A stretch of 64,000 nt of DNA from Cronobacter sakazakii (GCF_000982825.1 NZ_CP011047.1:1736001-1800000), one strand, 5' to 3'; positions 53,768-61,735 are shown, counted from the first letter of the stretch. The notes: a model not told the origin generated them from the letters alone. Numbers and translations are program-made.

Positions 53768-53841
53768 GCGGGCGTAGTTCAATGGTAGAACGAGAGCTTC
53801 CCAAGCTCTATACGAGGGTTCGATTCCCTTCGCCCGCTCCA
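53768..53841 (+). tRNA. glyU: tRNA-Gly, anticodon CCC
   Basis: A 74-nt tRNA with acceptor arms GCGGGCG/CGCCCGC, D arm GTTCAATGGTAGAAC, anticodon stem AGAGC/GCTCT with loop TTCCCAA (anticodon CCC, reads GGG), T arm GAGGGTTCGATTCCCTT and encoded CCA. It lies downstream of lysS and actS, and accessory DNA begins just after it, though no partial tRNA copy marking an integration site was seen. Confidence 0.97.
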
Positions 53842-54380
53842 GAATCCTTCCTGGCACTCCCTGATTTCTGTGTAATAACACATTTATGTTATGACACTGC
53901 ACAGGTGCTTAAGACAGGCTGAACATGCCCTGTTCTCACAAATCCTGTTAAGTAATTCATTATGTATGGTGTCCTGACCTTTCAGGATAATGGCTCTGCT
54001 GCCTGGCGTTGTTCCATTTTCATTGCGCCAATCCTCCCTGACAAAAATTTAAGCCCTGCAACTGTCTGTCATCACGCTATTCAGTGAGCCAGCAAACAAA
54101 AAAGCGCCTGATAATATTTATCAGTGAAGCGGTGGGGAGCCACATGAATCATGCTGACGCATTAATATGTCATCACAGATATCAGGTAAAACTATAAATG
54201 CGGTGAACCTGCCGATGACTTTTATCATGGTGCTAATCTTTCTGGAGCGTTAAACATCAAGTCTGCTTTCTGGTCACAGCATCCGATTTGCCCATACTGT
54301 TAATATCCCCCTGCGTAACTAACTCCCTGATTGCCGGGTCTGTTTTTCTTCTATAAGATTTTTCTTTTCGGAGGATAAAT
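53842..54380. other. AT-richer non-coding stretch after glyU
   Basis: About 540 bp with no convincing gene on either strand and visibly lower GC than the flanks. The only clear structure is CTGATA-ATATT-TATCAG at 54108-54124, which on the minus strand is followed by GCGCTTTTTTG and so looks like a terminator with no gene to serve. This may be residue of decayed accessory DNA downstream of the tRNA gene. Confidence 0.5.
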
Positions 54381-55001
54381 ATGTCGGTTACTGATGCTCT
54401 GCTTGCCTATACTCTTGCGGCGACGCTGTTAACCCTGACGCCGGGGCTGGATACGGCGCTCATATTGCGAACCGCGGCGGCGGACGGGGGTAAGAAAGCC
54501 GTTCAGGCGGCGCTTGGCATCGATGTTGGCTGTTTTATCTGGGGCGCGCTGGTGGCGTTTGGTCTGGGAGCGCTGTTCGCTGTGTCTGAAATGGCGTACT
54601 CCATTCTGAAATGGTGCGGCGCAGGCTATCTCTGCTGGCTCGGTATTCAGATGCTGCTGCGCCCGCGCGCCACGTTTGATACCCGCGTGGGAAATGAAGC
54701 GCGCGCCAGCAACAGTTTTCTGCGCGGTATGCTGGGCAACGTACTGAACCCGAAAATGGGCGTGTTCTATGTCTCCTTTCTGCCGCAGTTTATCCCGGCC
54801 GGGCATTCGCCGATGGTCTGGACATTCCTGCTGGTGGCCATCCATGCGCTGATCGGCACACTCTGGTCGCTGACGCTGATTGTCGCAACTCGTTACGCGT
54901 CAGGCGTACTAAAAAAACCAGGCGTGGTGAAATGGATGGATCGCGTCACTGGTGGGGTGTTCCTGCTGTTTGCCGTAAAGCTGGCCTTAAGTAAACGCTA
55001 A
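54381..55001 (+). CDS. LysE/RhtB-family amino acid exporter
   Basis: A 206-residue inner-membrane protein with about six helices. The N terminus SVTDALLAYTLAATLLTLTPGLDTALI carries the family TPGLDTALILR motif, and GNVLNPKMGVFYVSFLPQFI is the typical central block. It probably exports an amino acid such as threonine, homoserine or another small molecule; the substrate cannot be told. GGAGGATAAAT precedes the start. It stands alone, not operonic with the next gene. Confidence 0.88.
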   Translation: MSVTDALLAYTLAATLLTLTPGLDTALILRTAAADGGKKAVQAALGIDVGCFIWGALVAFGLGALFAVSEMAYSILKWCGAGYLCWLGIQMLLRPRATFDTRVGNEARASNSFLRGMLGNVLNPKMGVFYVSFLPQFIPAGHSPMVWTFLLVAIHALIGTLWSLTLIVATRYASGVLKKPGVVKWMDRVTGGVFLLFAVKLALSKR

Positions 55002-55161
55002 TGCGGTGCTGGCGCCAGCGCGTTTAAGAATATTAAACGTAAATAAGCTCTTTCTTTAGTGGTTTTATTAATGCGCCGTCTCATTGTGAAAAAATAAGGC
55101 GGCGCGCAATCAAGTTTTTACTATGCTGATCGTAACGTTATCTCTGGTGCGTGTTATCAGA

Positions 55162-55782
55162 ATGGAAACATATCCGCTTCCTGAAAGGCCCGAAGAGGCC
55201 ATCAATCAGCTTATCGACGCCCTGAAAATTAGCGGTGAACTGCGTCGTTTCGCCAGTGGTGCGCATATTCCTGTGCAGCCTGATCATATTACTGTGATAG
55301 AGCAGGGCGCACTGTCGATGCACCGCATGATGGATGGCCTGATGATGATCGAGTCGACGCGGCCTCAGTTGCTCGGCATCACCTACAATAATCAGTTCAG
55401 CCACCATTTCACGATTAAAGCCGAATCAGTTTGTGAGGCGCGTCTGGTGCCGCGTAGCGATTTTGAAGCCATTATTGAGACGCGTCAGCTCTGGCGCGAA
55501 CTGTTGCTGGTCGTCTCCTGGTACTACGATGTGCTTTACTGGAAGAGTTACCACTATCTTGGGCGGCAATCCTATACGCTTATTCGCAACTGCTTAATAG
55601 AGCTGGCAGCCAAAAACGAGCAGGAGCGAGAGGAGATTAACGCCTGTGATTTTATTCGTGGTAAAACCAATCTTTCTCAAAGTTATATTCTCAAAGTCTT
55701 AAGCGATTTAAGAAAAGGCGACTACATCGATATTTCACGCGGACGCCTTAAATCAATTAATAAACTGCCAGAACGCTATTAG
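55162..55782 (+). CDS. IprA/YaiV-like winged-helix regulator
   Basis: A 206-residue protein with an N-terminal CRP-like beta-roll fold (HIPVQPDHITVIEQGALS) and a C-terminal winged helix with GKTNLSQSYILKVLSDLRKG followed by YIDISRGRLKSINKLPERY. The end closely resembles E. coli YaiV (IprA), a member of a family of CRP-like regulators linked to stress and virulence control. Cyclic nucleotide-binding residues are not evident. The start is uncertain: 55162 (METYPLPERP) or 55123 (13 codons longer); neither has a good Shine-Dalgarno sequence. Target genes are unknown. Confidence 0.75.
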   Translation: METYPLPERPEEAINQLIDALKISGELRRFASGAHIPVQPDHITVIEQGALSMHRMMDGLMMIESTRPQLLGITYNNQFSHHFTIKAESVCEARLVPRSDFEAIIETRQLWRELLLVVSWYYDVLYWKSYHYLGRQSYTLIRNCLIELAAKNEQEREEINACDFIRGKTNLSQSYILKVLSDLRKGDYIDISRGRLKSINKLPERY

Positions 55783-55929
55783 CTCTGCGTCACTGCCTTA
55801 AACCTGTGCCGACGCCCGATGGGGTGCGGCGCAGATTCCTTGTGATACCCCTCACCAATTTTTAAACATTTACGAAATGATTTTATAACAAGCGGCTACT
55901 ATGTCCCGGTTCACTTCCCGGAGATAACA

Positions 55930-57108
55930 ATGAAAGATGTGGTAATTGTCGGGGCTGCTCGCACGCCCATTGGCTGCTTTCAGGGCCAGCTTACGCGTCG
56001 CTCGGCGGTCGAGCTCGGCGCGGTGGTCATTGAGGCACTGCTGACGCGCACCGGGCTTAACCCTCAGGATGTCGATGAGGTTATCCTGGGCCAGGTGCTG
56101 ACGGCAGGCGCAGGCCAGAATCCGGCGCGGCAGACTGCGCTCAACAGCGGCCTGCCGTGGTCGGTTTCGGCGATTACCATCAATGATGTGTGCGGCTCTG
56201 GCCTGAAGGCGCTGCATCTGGCGACGCAGGCGATCCAGTGCGGTGAGGCGGATGTGGTGATTGCTGGCGGTCAGGAAAATATGAGCCGCGCGCCGCATGT
56301 GCTGACCGAAGGGCGCACCGGCGGGCCCGGCGACAGCCATATTATCGACAGCCTGGTGCATGATGGGTTGTGGGATGCGTTTAACGATTACCATATGGGC
56401 GTCACGGCGGAAAATCTGGCGCGCGAATATAACATCAGCCGTGAACATCAGGATGCTTACGCGCTTGCATCACAGCATAAAGCGCGGGTCGCTATCGACA
56501 GCGGACGCTTTCGTGACGAAATCGTGCCCGTCGTGATCGAACAGATGCAGGGCGCGCCGTTGGTGGTCGATACCGACGAGCAGCCACGCGCCGATACCAG
56601 CGCGGAAGGGCTGGCGCGCCTGTCGCCCGCCTTTGACCGGCTGGGAAGCGTTACTGCGGGCAACGCCTCGTCAATGAATGATGGCGCGGCGGCGGTGCTG
56701 ATGATGAGCGCCAGCAAGGCGCAGGAAATGGGGCTGCCGGTGCTCGCGCGCATACGCGCTTTCGCAAGCGTGGGCGTTGATCCGGCTCTGATGGGCATCG
56801 CGCCGGTCTACGCTACGCGGCGCTGTCTGGAGCGCGCGGGCTGGCAGCTCAATGATGTCGATCTTATCGAGGCCAATGAGGCATTCGCGGCACAGACGTT
56901 GTCGGTCGGTAAGCTACTGGAGTGGGACGAGCGCAAGGTGAACGTTAACGGCGGTGCGATTGCCCTGGGACATCCGATTGGCGCGTCCGGCTGCCGCATT
57001 CTGGTTTCTCTGGTCCATGAGATGGTGAAGCGTCAGGCTCGCAAAGGGCTCGCCACGCTTTGCATTGGTGGCGGCCAGGGCGTGGCGTTGGCGATTGAAC
57101 GCGATTAA
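55930..57108 (+). CDS. yqeF: YqeF, acetyl-CoA acetyltransferase (thiolase II)
   Basis: A 392-residue thiolase joining two acetyl-CoA into acetoacetyl-CoA, or cleaving it. The catalytic Cys is in INDVCGSGLKALHLA (about 88), the His in GGAIALGHPIGASGCRI (about 348) and the second Cys in LCIGGGQGVAL (about 378). Very close to E. coli YqeF along its length. CCCGGAGATAAC precedes the start. Confidence 0.93.
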   Translation: MKDVVIVGAARTPIGCFQGQLTRRSAVELGAVVIEALLTRTGLNPQDVDEVILGQVLTAGAGQNPARQTALNSGLPWSVSAITINDVCGSGLKALHLATQAIQCGEADVVIAGGQENMSRAPHVLTEGRTGGPGDSHIIDSLVHDGLWDAFNDYHMGVTAENLAREYNISREHQDAYALASQHKARVAIDSGRFRDEIVPVVIEQMQGAPLVVDTDEQPRADTSAEGLARLSPAFDRLGSVTAGNASSMNDGAAAVLMMSASKAQEMGLPVLARIRAFASVGVDPALMGIAPVYATRRCLERAGWQLNDVDLIEANEAFAAQTLSVGKLLEWDERKVNVNGGAIALGHPIGASGCRILVSLVHEMVKRQARKGLATLCIGGGQGVALAIERD

Positions 57109-57131
57109 TCCTTTCCTTTCTTATTAAGAAA

Positions 57132-57163
57132 TGTGCCGTCACTTCACGGCGCACTTTCTTTGT
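57132..57163 (+). terminator. yqeF terminator
   Basis: GTGCCGT and ACGGCGCAC pair with a two-base bulge around a 6-base loop, flanked by AAGAAAT and TTTCTTT, 24 bases after yqeF. Confidence 0.55.
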
Positions 57164-57470
57164 CAGCTAATAGTATTGAAAGAGCAATTATATTCCTGAT
57201 ATCAGTTGCTCTGTTTACTATTTCCTTCATTTAAGTTAATTCGCAGATTGCAGTCACTATCGCCGCTTTTCATGGGTGAATTTAAAAACAAACTGTGACT
57301 CAAAACATCATTTTATGGTCGTTTGTTGATTTTTTATTGAGCGCAATCACGTGCTTTCTTTTCGTTATTTTTGAAACAAAGTATTGCGATCCGGATCGCT
57401 AAAATAACCAATATTAAAAAATAAAATACAGTTTCATAAAAAAGAAACGATATTTCATTGAGGGTATTTT
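57164..57470. promoter_or_regulatory. Upstream region of the kdgM-like porin gene
   Basis: About 300 bp of AT-rich DNA ahead of the porin gene. It contains a perfect 14-bp palindrome GCGATCCGGATCGC at 57386-57399 and a KdgR-like box at 57442-57459. TGTGACTCAAAACATC at 57295-57310 is only a weak CRP match. No gene is visible. Confidence 0.6.
57442..57459. promoter_or_regulatory. KdgR-like box in front of the porin gene
   Basis: AAGAAACGATATTTCATT resembles the KdgR operator AATRAAAYRNYRTTTYATT (GAAAC ... TTTC core with symmetric flanks). KdgR represses pectin-degradation genes in related bacteria. It lies 12 bases before the start codon, a position suited to repression. Confidence 0.6.
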
Positions 57471-58151
57471 ATGTTTAATAAAGCTCTGGTACTGACTGTC
57501 CTCTGTGGTTCATCATTCGCGGCGCAAGCCGTAACCGTTGATTTACGTCACGAGTACATTGATAGCGGAATCAATGCCGATCGCGTTGCGGTTTCACATC
57601 GTTTTGATAATGGATTTGGTTTTTCCGTGGAGGCGAAATGGAAAACCGGCGGAGACGATCAGTCGCGTCCATTTAATGAAGTCGTGGGTAACGGTCATGA
57701 AGATCAGATAAGCTGGCGCTGGAAAGCAACCGACGCTATCGCTATCACGCCAGCATTTACTATTGAAAGTGTTGATAGTAAAACCATTTATAAGCCAAAC
57801 ATCCATGTGCAGTACAGCTTTGAGAATGGCTTCTATGTCGCGGCCCGTTATCGTTATGAGTATACCCGCGTCCCGGAAGGTAAAGATGATGACGATAAAG
57901 TTAACCGTGGTGATGCCTGGGTAGGATTTGCGCTCGGCGACTGGCGCACTGAGCTGAACTATGTGTATGCCCAGAGCGAAGAAGGCTTTACCCGTAATAA
58001 CGGGAAAAACTATTCCAACGAATATAACGCCAAAGTGGCTTATAAAATTGATAAAAACTGGGCACCTTATTTTGAAGTCGGAAATATTGGCGTAAAAGAG
58101 TCTGACGAGCGCCAGACGCGTTTACGTGTCGGCGTGGCATACAGCTTCTGA
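57471..58151 (+). CDS. kdgM: KdgM-family oligogalacturonide porin
   Basis: A 226-residue outer-membrane beta-barrel with a signal peptide at 1-20 (MFNKALVLTVLCGSSFAAQA). The mature part begins VTVDLRHEYIDSG, a hallmark of the KdgM/NanC family of small monomeric porins for acidic oligosaccharides, and it ends RLRVGVAYSF with terminal Phe. Arg-rich strands (RYRYEYTR, RQTRLRV) suit negatively charged substrates. Adjacent ogl, kduD and togAB genes indicate oligogalacturonides as substrate, though NanC-like sialic acid specificity cannot be excluded from sequence alone. Confidence 0.85.
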   Translation: MFNKALVLTVLCGSSFAAQAVTVDLRHEYIDSGINADRVAVSHRFDNGFGFSVEAKWKTGGDDQSRPFNEVVGNGHEDQISWRWKATDAIAITPAFTIESVDSKTIYKPNIHVQYSFENGFYVAARYRYEYTRVPEGKDDDDKVNRGDAWVGFALGDWRTELNYVYAQSEEGFTRNNGKNYSNEYNAKVAYKIDKNWAPYFEVGNIGVKESDERQTRLRVGVAYSF

Positions 58152-58230
58152 TAAAATTAGCCTCCGCCAGTGCGGGGGCGTTAATTCTGTTTTGCTGTTT
58201 CCTGATAGCGTGCTCCTGAGAATAAGCACA

Positions 58231-58256
58231 CCGCCCATGCAGGGGCGGTTTTTTTA
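58231..58256 (+). terminator. kdgM terminator
   Basis: CCGCCC and GGGCGG (6-bp arms, 6-base loop) followed by seven T residues, about 80 bases after the porin stop. Confidence 0.85.
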
Positions 58257-58327
58257 TGCCCGCTGTAAATTATTTTTTTTCGCATGCGCTCATTCTTATT
58301 AAGCTGCCGGGTTTACCTTAAACATGA

Positions 58328-58359
58328 AAAAATAAAAAAGCCCTCCAGGAGAGGAGGGC
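58328..58359 (-). terminator. Native ogl terminator, now cut off by IS1
   Basis: On the minus strand GCCCTCC-TCTCCT-GGAGGGC is followed by TTTTTTATTTTTTC. Before IS1 entered, it lay about 33 bases past the ogl stop. It is now 768 bases further from the gene. Confidence 0.85.
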
Positions 58360-58399
58360 AAAGGTCAGTAATGGAAACAGGACGCTTATTATTATGACA

Positions 58400-58408
58400 C
58401 GCTCAGCA
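58400..58408. repeat. IS1 target-site duplication, left copy
   Basis: CGCTCAGCA immediately left of IS1, repeated without change at 59177-59185. A 9-bp duplication is the usual IS1 product. Confidence 0.95.
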
Positions 58409-58423
58409 GGTAATGACTCCAAC

Positions 58424-58927
58424 TTATTGATAGTGTTTTATGTTCAGATAATGCCCGATGACTTTGTCATGCAGCTCCACCGATTTTGAGAACGACAGCG
58501 ACTTCCGTCCCAGCCGTGCCAGGTGCTGCCTCAGATTCAGGTTATGCCGCTCAATTCGCTGCGTATATCGCTTGCTGATTACGTGCAGCTTTCCCTTCAG
58601 GCGGGATTCATACAGCGGCCAGCCATCCGTCATCCATATCACCACGTCAAAGGGTGACAGCAGGCTCATAAGACGCCCCAGCGTCGCCATAGTGCGTTCA
58701 CCGAATACGTGCGCAACAACCGTCTTCCGGAGCCTGTCATACGCGTAAAACAGCCAGCGCTGGCGCGATTTAGCCCCGACGTATCCCCACTGTTCGTCCA
58801 TTTCCGCGCAGACGATGACGTCACTGCCCGGCTGTATGCGCGAGGTTACCGACTGCGGCCTGAGTTTTTTAAATGGCGGAAAATCGTGTTGAGGCCAACG
58901 CCCATAATGCGGGCGGTTGCCCGGCAT
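58424..58927 (-). CDS. insB: IS1 InsB, catalytic part of the InsAB' transposase
   Basis: 167 residues holding the DDE catalytic domain (VIVCAEMDEQWGYVG, VVIWMTDGWPLY and HNLNLRQHLARL). It is expressed mainly as the InsAB' fusion by -1 frameshifting on the A6C run at 58864-58870, where it overlaps insA. No disrupting mutation is seen. Confidence 0.95.
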   Translation of the reverse strand: MPGNRPHYGRWPQHDFPPFKKLRPQSVTSRIQPGSDVIVCAEMDEQWGYVGAKSRQRWLFYAYDRLRKTVVAHVFGERTMATLGRLMSLLSPFDVVIWMTDGWPLYESRLKGKLHVISKRYTQRIERHNLNLRQHLARLGRKSLSFSKSVELHDKVIGHYLNIKHYQ

Positions 58928-59121
58928 CCAACGCCATTCATGGCCATATCAATGATTTTCTGGTGCGTACCGGGTTGAGAAGCGGTGTAAGTGAACTGCA
59001 GTTGCCATGTTTTACGGCAGTGAGAGCAGAGATAGCGCTGATGTCCGGCGGTGCTTTTGCCGTTACGCACCACCCCGTCAGTAGCTGAACAGGAGGGACA
59101 GCTGATAGAAACAGAAGCCAC
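58846..59121 (-). CDS. insA: IS1 InsA, DNA-binding repressor
   Basis: A 91-residue protein with a zinc finger (SISCPSCSA ... YLCSHCRKTW) and a helix-turn-helix (GVGCRATARIMGVGLNTIFR). It binds the IS1 ends and represses transposition; frameshifting near its end makes the transposase. Sequence length equals the standard IS1 protein. Confidence 0.96.
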   Translation of the reverse strand: MASVSISCPSCSATDGVVRNGKSTAGHQRYLCSHCRKTWQLQFTYTASQPGTHQKIIDMAMNGVGCRATARIMGVGLNTIFRHLKNSGRSR

Positions 59122-59171
59122 TGGAGCACCTCAAAAACACCATCATACACTAAATCAGTAAGTTGGCAGCA

Positions 59172-60347
59172 TCACCCGCTCAGCATTTCACGCTGTTCGG
59201 GTAATTTTGCAAGATAGACCGCCGGTTTGCCGTCTTTATCGGTACTGAAAAGAATGGCGTTGCCGTCCGGCGTGAAAGAAGGGTGTGGATGCGTCACCTG
59301 ACGGCTGCCGGCAAATGTCTCCCAGGACGTATCGTGACGCGCCACACGGTAATAGGATTTATTATTTACATCAAAAACATAGAGATAAGGGTCGTTGTCA
59401 ATGGTATAGCCGCCGGTGTCTTTCACATCGACCGGTGTGCCAGAGCCGTCGCCCACCAGCAGCGTGCCGTCGAAATTACTCATCAGGTGCGAGCATGCCG
59501 GGATTGGCATGATCTCTTCATTAACGCCGCGCTCCGGCAGGTAGCGGTAAACCGTGCGGCCCTGCTGGCCCTTGAGATAAGAGACATAAACCAGCGCTGA
59601 GCCGTCCGGCACCCAGAATTCGTGAGTGCAGCTTTCACCCTCGGCGTGTTCCTTCACTTTGCGCACATTGCTGCCGTCTTCATTCACCATCCACATACGG
59701 GCATCGATCAGATCGTGCGGGCCTTCATGACAGAACGCGACGGTATTGTCGTCGAACGGGCGATAAATCGGGTGCCCCAGCCAGATTTTCTCTTCGTGGA
59801 TCGTCTGGCTGGCGCCGGTTTGCAGGTCAATACGCAGCAGGCGGCAATGCGGCCCTTTGTGGAAGAAATCATGGAAGATTTTCCAGTCGCTCAACGGCAC
59901 ATAGTCGCTTTTTGCGATTTCGATCCCGACCAGTTTGGTGCAGTCGCTGTTCGCCACCCAGGTGCCGTAGCCGACCCACGCTTCCGGCACGCGATAGACG
60001 TCGCGCTCGGCAAGTGTGGTGAGGTTAACTTCGCGCAGGACGCGATCGTTTTTCACATAGTAAAGATAGTTGTCGTCCGGCGAGAGAAAACCGCCAAAGG
60101 TATTGTCGCCCGCGCCTTCGGTGAGCTGTACCGCTTCGGCGTTTTCCAGATCCAGCAGATAGTAGTTCCAGTGCCCGTCGAATTCGCCGGCAAACAGCAG
60201 GTGGCTGCCATCGTTAAAAAAGCATTTCTGGTAGAAATAATTGCGGTGACACGTCACTTCCGGTGGGGTTAAACGCGTGACTTCCGCCCCGGTATCCGGG
60301 TCAATGCTTACCTGATACTGAAGTTTCACCCGCATGCCTTTGGCCAT
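59172..60347 (-). CDS. ogl: Oligogalacturonide lyase, last codons replaced by IS1
   Basis: A 391-residue cytosolic beta-propeller lyase (polysaccharide lyase family 22) that splits di- and oligogalacturonides to 5-keto-4-deoxyuronate. The N terminus MAKGMRVKLQYQVSIDPDTG and blocks such as CSHLMSNFDGTLLVGDGSG and PHPSFTPDGNAILFSTDKDG are family-typical. Residues 1-390 are native; the codon for Gly391 spans the junction and the stop TGA (59172-59174) comes from the IS1 end. Joining the two flanks restores an ending of Val-Ser-stop at 58392-58400, so the native protein had 392 residues. Activity is probably kept. AAGGAG precedes the start; divergent from kduD with KdgR-like boxes between. Confidence 0.9.
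   Translation of the reverse strand: MAKGMRVKLQYQVSIDPDTGAEVTRLTPPEVTCHRNYFYQKCFFNDGSHLLFAGEFDGHWNYYLLDLENAEAVQLTEGAGDNTFGGFLSPDDNYLYYVKNDRVLREVNLTTLAERDVYRVPEAWVGYGTWVANSDCTKLVGIEIAKSDYVPLSDWKIFHDFFHKGPHCRLLRIDLQTGASQTIHEEKIWLGHPIYRPFDDNTVAFCHEGPHDLIDARMWMVNEDGSNVRKVKEHAEGESCTHEFWVPDGSALVYVSYLKGQQGRTVYRYLPERGVNEEIMPIPACSHLMSNFDGTLLVGDGSGTPVDVKDTGGYTIDNDPYLYVFDVNNKSYYRVARHDTSWETFAGSRQVTHPHPSFTPDGNAILFSTDKDGKPAVYLAKLPEQREMLSG
59177..59185. repeat. IS1 target-site duplication, right copy
   Basis: CGCTCAGCA, identical to 58400-58408, within the last codons of ogl (Met-Leu-Ser). Confidence 0.95.
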
Positions 60348-60411
60348 ACTCTGCTCCTTACGTTACCGGCTGGCGTTCGCTGATTAAATTTCGAAAACAG
60401 TAATATAAATT

Positions 60412-60430
60412 ATCAAAACAGTGTTTCAAT
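60412..60430. promoter_or_regulatory. KdgR-like box on the ogl side
   Basis: ATCAAAACAGTGTTTCAAT fits the KdgR operator pattern (AAAAC ... GTTTC core with symmetric AT flanks). It is 65-83 bases upstream of the ogl start. Confidence 0.6.
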
Positions 60431-60677
60431 GTGTGTGACTGTGGGCGCATTTCTGCTCAACTGTTCTAATGGAAAGAGTATTTTTGGACAAAATCAGCGC
60501 GAAAGCGGTATCGAGGGATGCCGGGCGACGGGCGGTAGACTTTTCATTAAAACCGCGCCATAAAATTTTATTTAACTGATTTTAAAACGAAAATTTGCAG
60601 ATTGTGTAAAGGCTGTCTGTCGGGCCAACGCGATAAACGTGACCGCAACATCAAATCCGGCAAGATGTAACCATAAA

Positions 60678-60697
60678 AATGAAACAATGTTTTATTT
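60678..60697. promoter_or_regulatory. KdgR-like box, best match
   Basis: AATGAAACAATGTTTTATTT agrees with the KdgR consensus AATRAAAYRNYRTTTYATT almost throughout. A second related palindrome, TGAAAACGCGTTTCG, follows at 60703-60717, and GAAACGCTGTTTC lies at 60750-60762. One of these could also be bound by the related hexuronate regulators ExuR or UxuR. Confidence 0.65.
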
Positions 60698-60956
60698 ATA
60701 ATTGAAAACGCGTTTCGTTACGTTTAAGATGGATGTCATCCCAAAAAAAGAAACGCTGTTTCGCTGTTTTATTTCCTTCTGCGGTCTCTCTTTTGATGCG
60801 CGGTGAGTGGCAGATGTCTAACGCGATACGTGCCGGGCTGCCTGTTACCTGGCGTTTTATGGCATCGATATCCGTGATGAAGAGAGGGCGTAAGCGGCGG
60901 ACAGCCTTATTACGGTCACGCCTGTCACAGACAGGCCCGATAACAAGGAAACACAC

Positions 60957-61718
60957 ATGATTCTCGATGCATTCTCTCTTCAGGGTAAAGTCGCGATCGT
61001 TACCGGTTGTGATACCGGTCTTGGTCAGGGTATGGCGCTGGGCCTCGCAGAAGCAGGCTGCGATATCGTGGGCATTAATATTGTCGAACCGGCGGAAACC
61101 ATTGAGCGTGTGACTGCGCTGGGCCGCCGTTTTCTGAGCCTGACGGCCGATCTGCGTAAAATCGACGCGATCCCGGCGCTTATCGGACGCGCGGTGGCAG
61201 AGTTCGGGCATATCGACGTGCTGGTCAATAACGCAGGGCTTATCCGCCGCGAAGACGCAATTAACTTCAGCGAGCAGGACTGGGACGACGTGATGAACCT
61301 GAATATTAAGAGCGTGTTTTTTATGTCTCAGACCGTGGCGAAGCAGTTCATCGCTCAGGGCAACGGCGGCAAAATTATTAATATCGCGTCGATGCTCTCC
61401 TTCCAGGGCGGCATTCGCGTGCCGTCTTACACGGCGTCTAAAAGCGGCGTGATGGGTATTACACGCCTGATGGCGAACGAGTGGGCGAAGCACAATATCA
61501 ACGTGAACGCCATCGCGCCCGGGTATATGGCGACCAACAACACCCAGCAGTTGCGCGCCGATGAGCAGCGCAGCGCCGAGATCCTTGACCGCATTCCGGC
61601 AGGCCGCTGGGGTCTGCCGAGCGATCTGATGGGGCCGGTGGTGTTCCTGGCGTCCAGCGCGTCAGATTACATTAACGGTTATACCGTTGCGGTTGATGGC
61701 GGCTGGCTCGCGCGGTAA
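60957..61718 (+). CDS. kduD: KduD, 2-dehydro-3-deoxy-D-gluconate 5-dehydrogenase
   Basis: A 253-residue short-chain dehydrogenase that reduces 2,5-diketo-3-deoxygluconate to KDG after the Ogl and KduI steps. NAD motif VTGCDTGLGQGMALGLAEAG at the N terminus, VLVNNAGLIRREDA, and the active site SYTASKSGVMGITR. The start follows AAGGAAACACAC. It is divergent from ogl; kduI is not in the window. Confidence 0.93.
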   Translation: MILDAFSLQGKVAIVTGCDTGLGQGMALGLAEAGCDIVGINIVEPAETIERVTALGRRFLSLTADLRKIDAIPALIGRAVAEFGHIDVLVNNAGLIRREDAINFSEQDWDDVMNLNIKSVFFMSQTVAKQFIAQGNGGKIINIASMLSFQGGIRVPSYTASKSGVMGITRLMANEWAKHNINVNAIAPGYMATNNTQQLRADEQRSAEILDRIPAGRWGLPSDLMGPVVFLASSASDYINGYTVAVDGGWLAR

Positions 61719-61735
61719 GCGTAATGTGCAGTTAA

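Larger units (their letters stand above)
58409..59176 (-). mobile_element. IS1, complete copy
   Basis: A 768-bp element bounded by GGTAATGACTCCAACTTA (left) and, on the minus strand, GGTGATGCTGCCAACTTA (right), the imperfect terminal repeats of IS1. It encodes intact insA and insB' on the minus strand with the AAAAAAC slippage run at 58864-58870. Length and proteins agree with standard E. coli IS1, so it appears recent and probably active. Flanked by a perfect 9-bp duplication. It entered the last codons of ogl. Confidence 0.97.
60348..60956. promoter_or_regulatory. Divergent control region between ogl and kduD
   Basis: About 610 bp with no convincing gene. It holds several palindromes of KdgR type, listed separately, spread toward both genes. 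AT-rich patches at about 60400-60430 and 60665-60705 are suitable for promoters. The open frame at 60733-60960 runs through these boxes and looks spurious. Confidence 0.7.

Noticed and set aside
53768..54380. Integrated island with attachment repeats at glyU
   Set aside because: No integrase gene and no second copy of the tRNA 3' end were found in the window, so the downstream accessory genes cannot be called an island on this evidence.
60733..60960. A 75-codon plus-strand frame just before kduD
   Set aside because: It runs through KdgR-like boxes and overlaps the kduD start; it has no recognisable family and no good ribosome-binding site.
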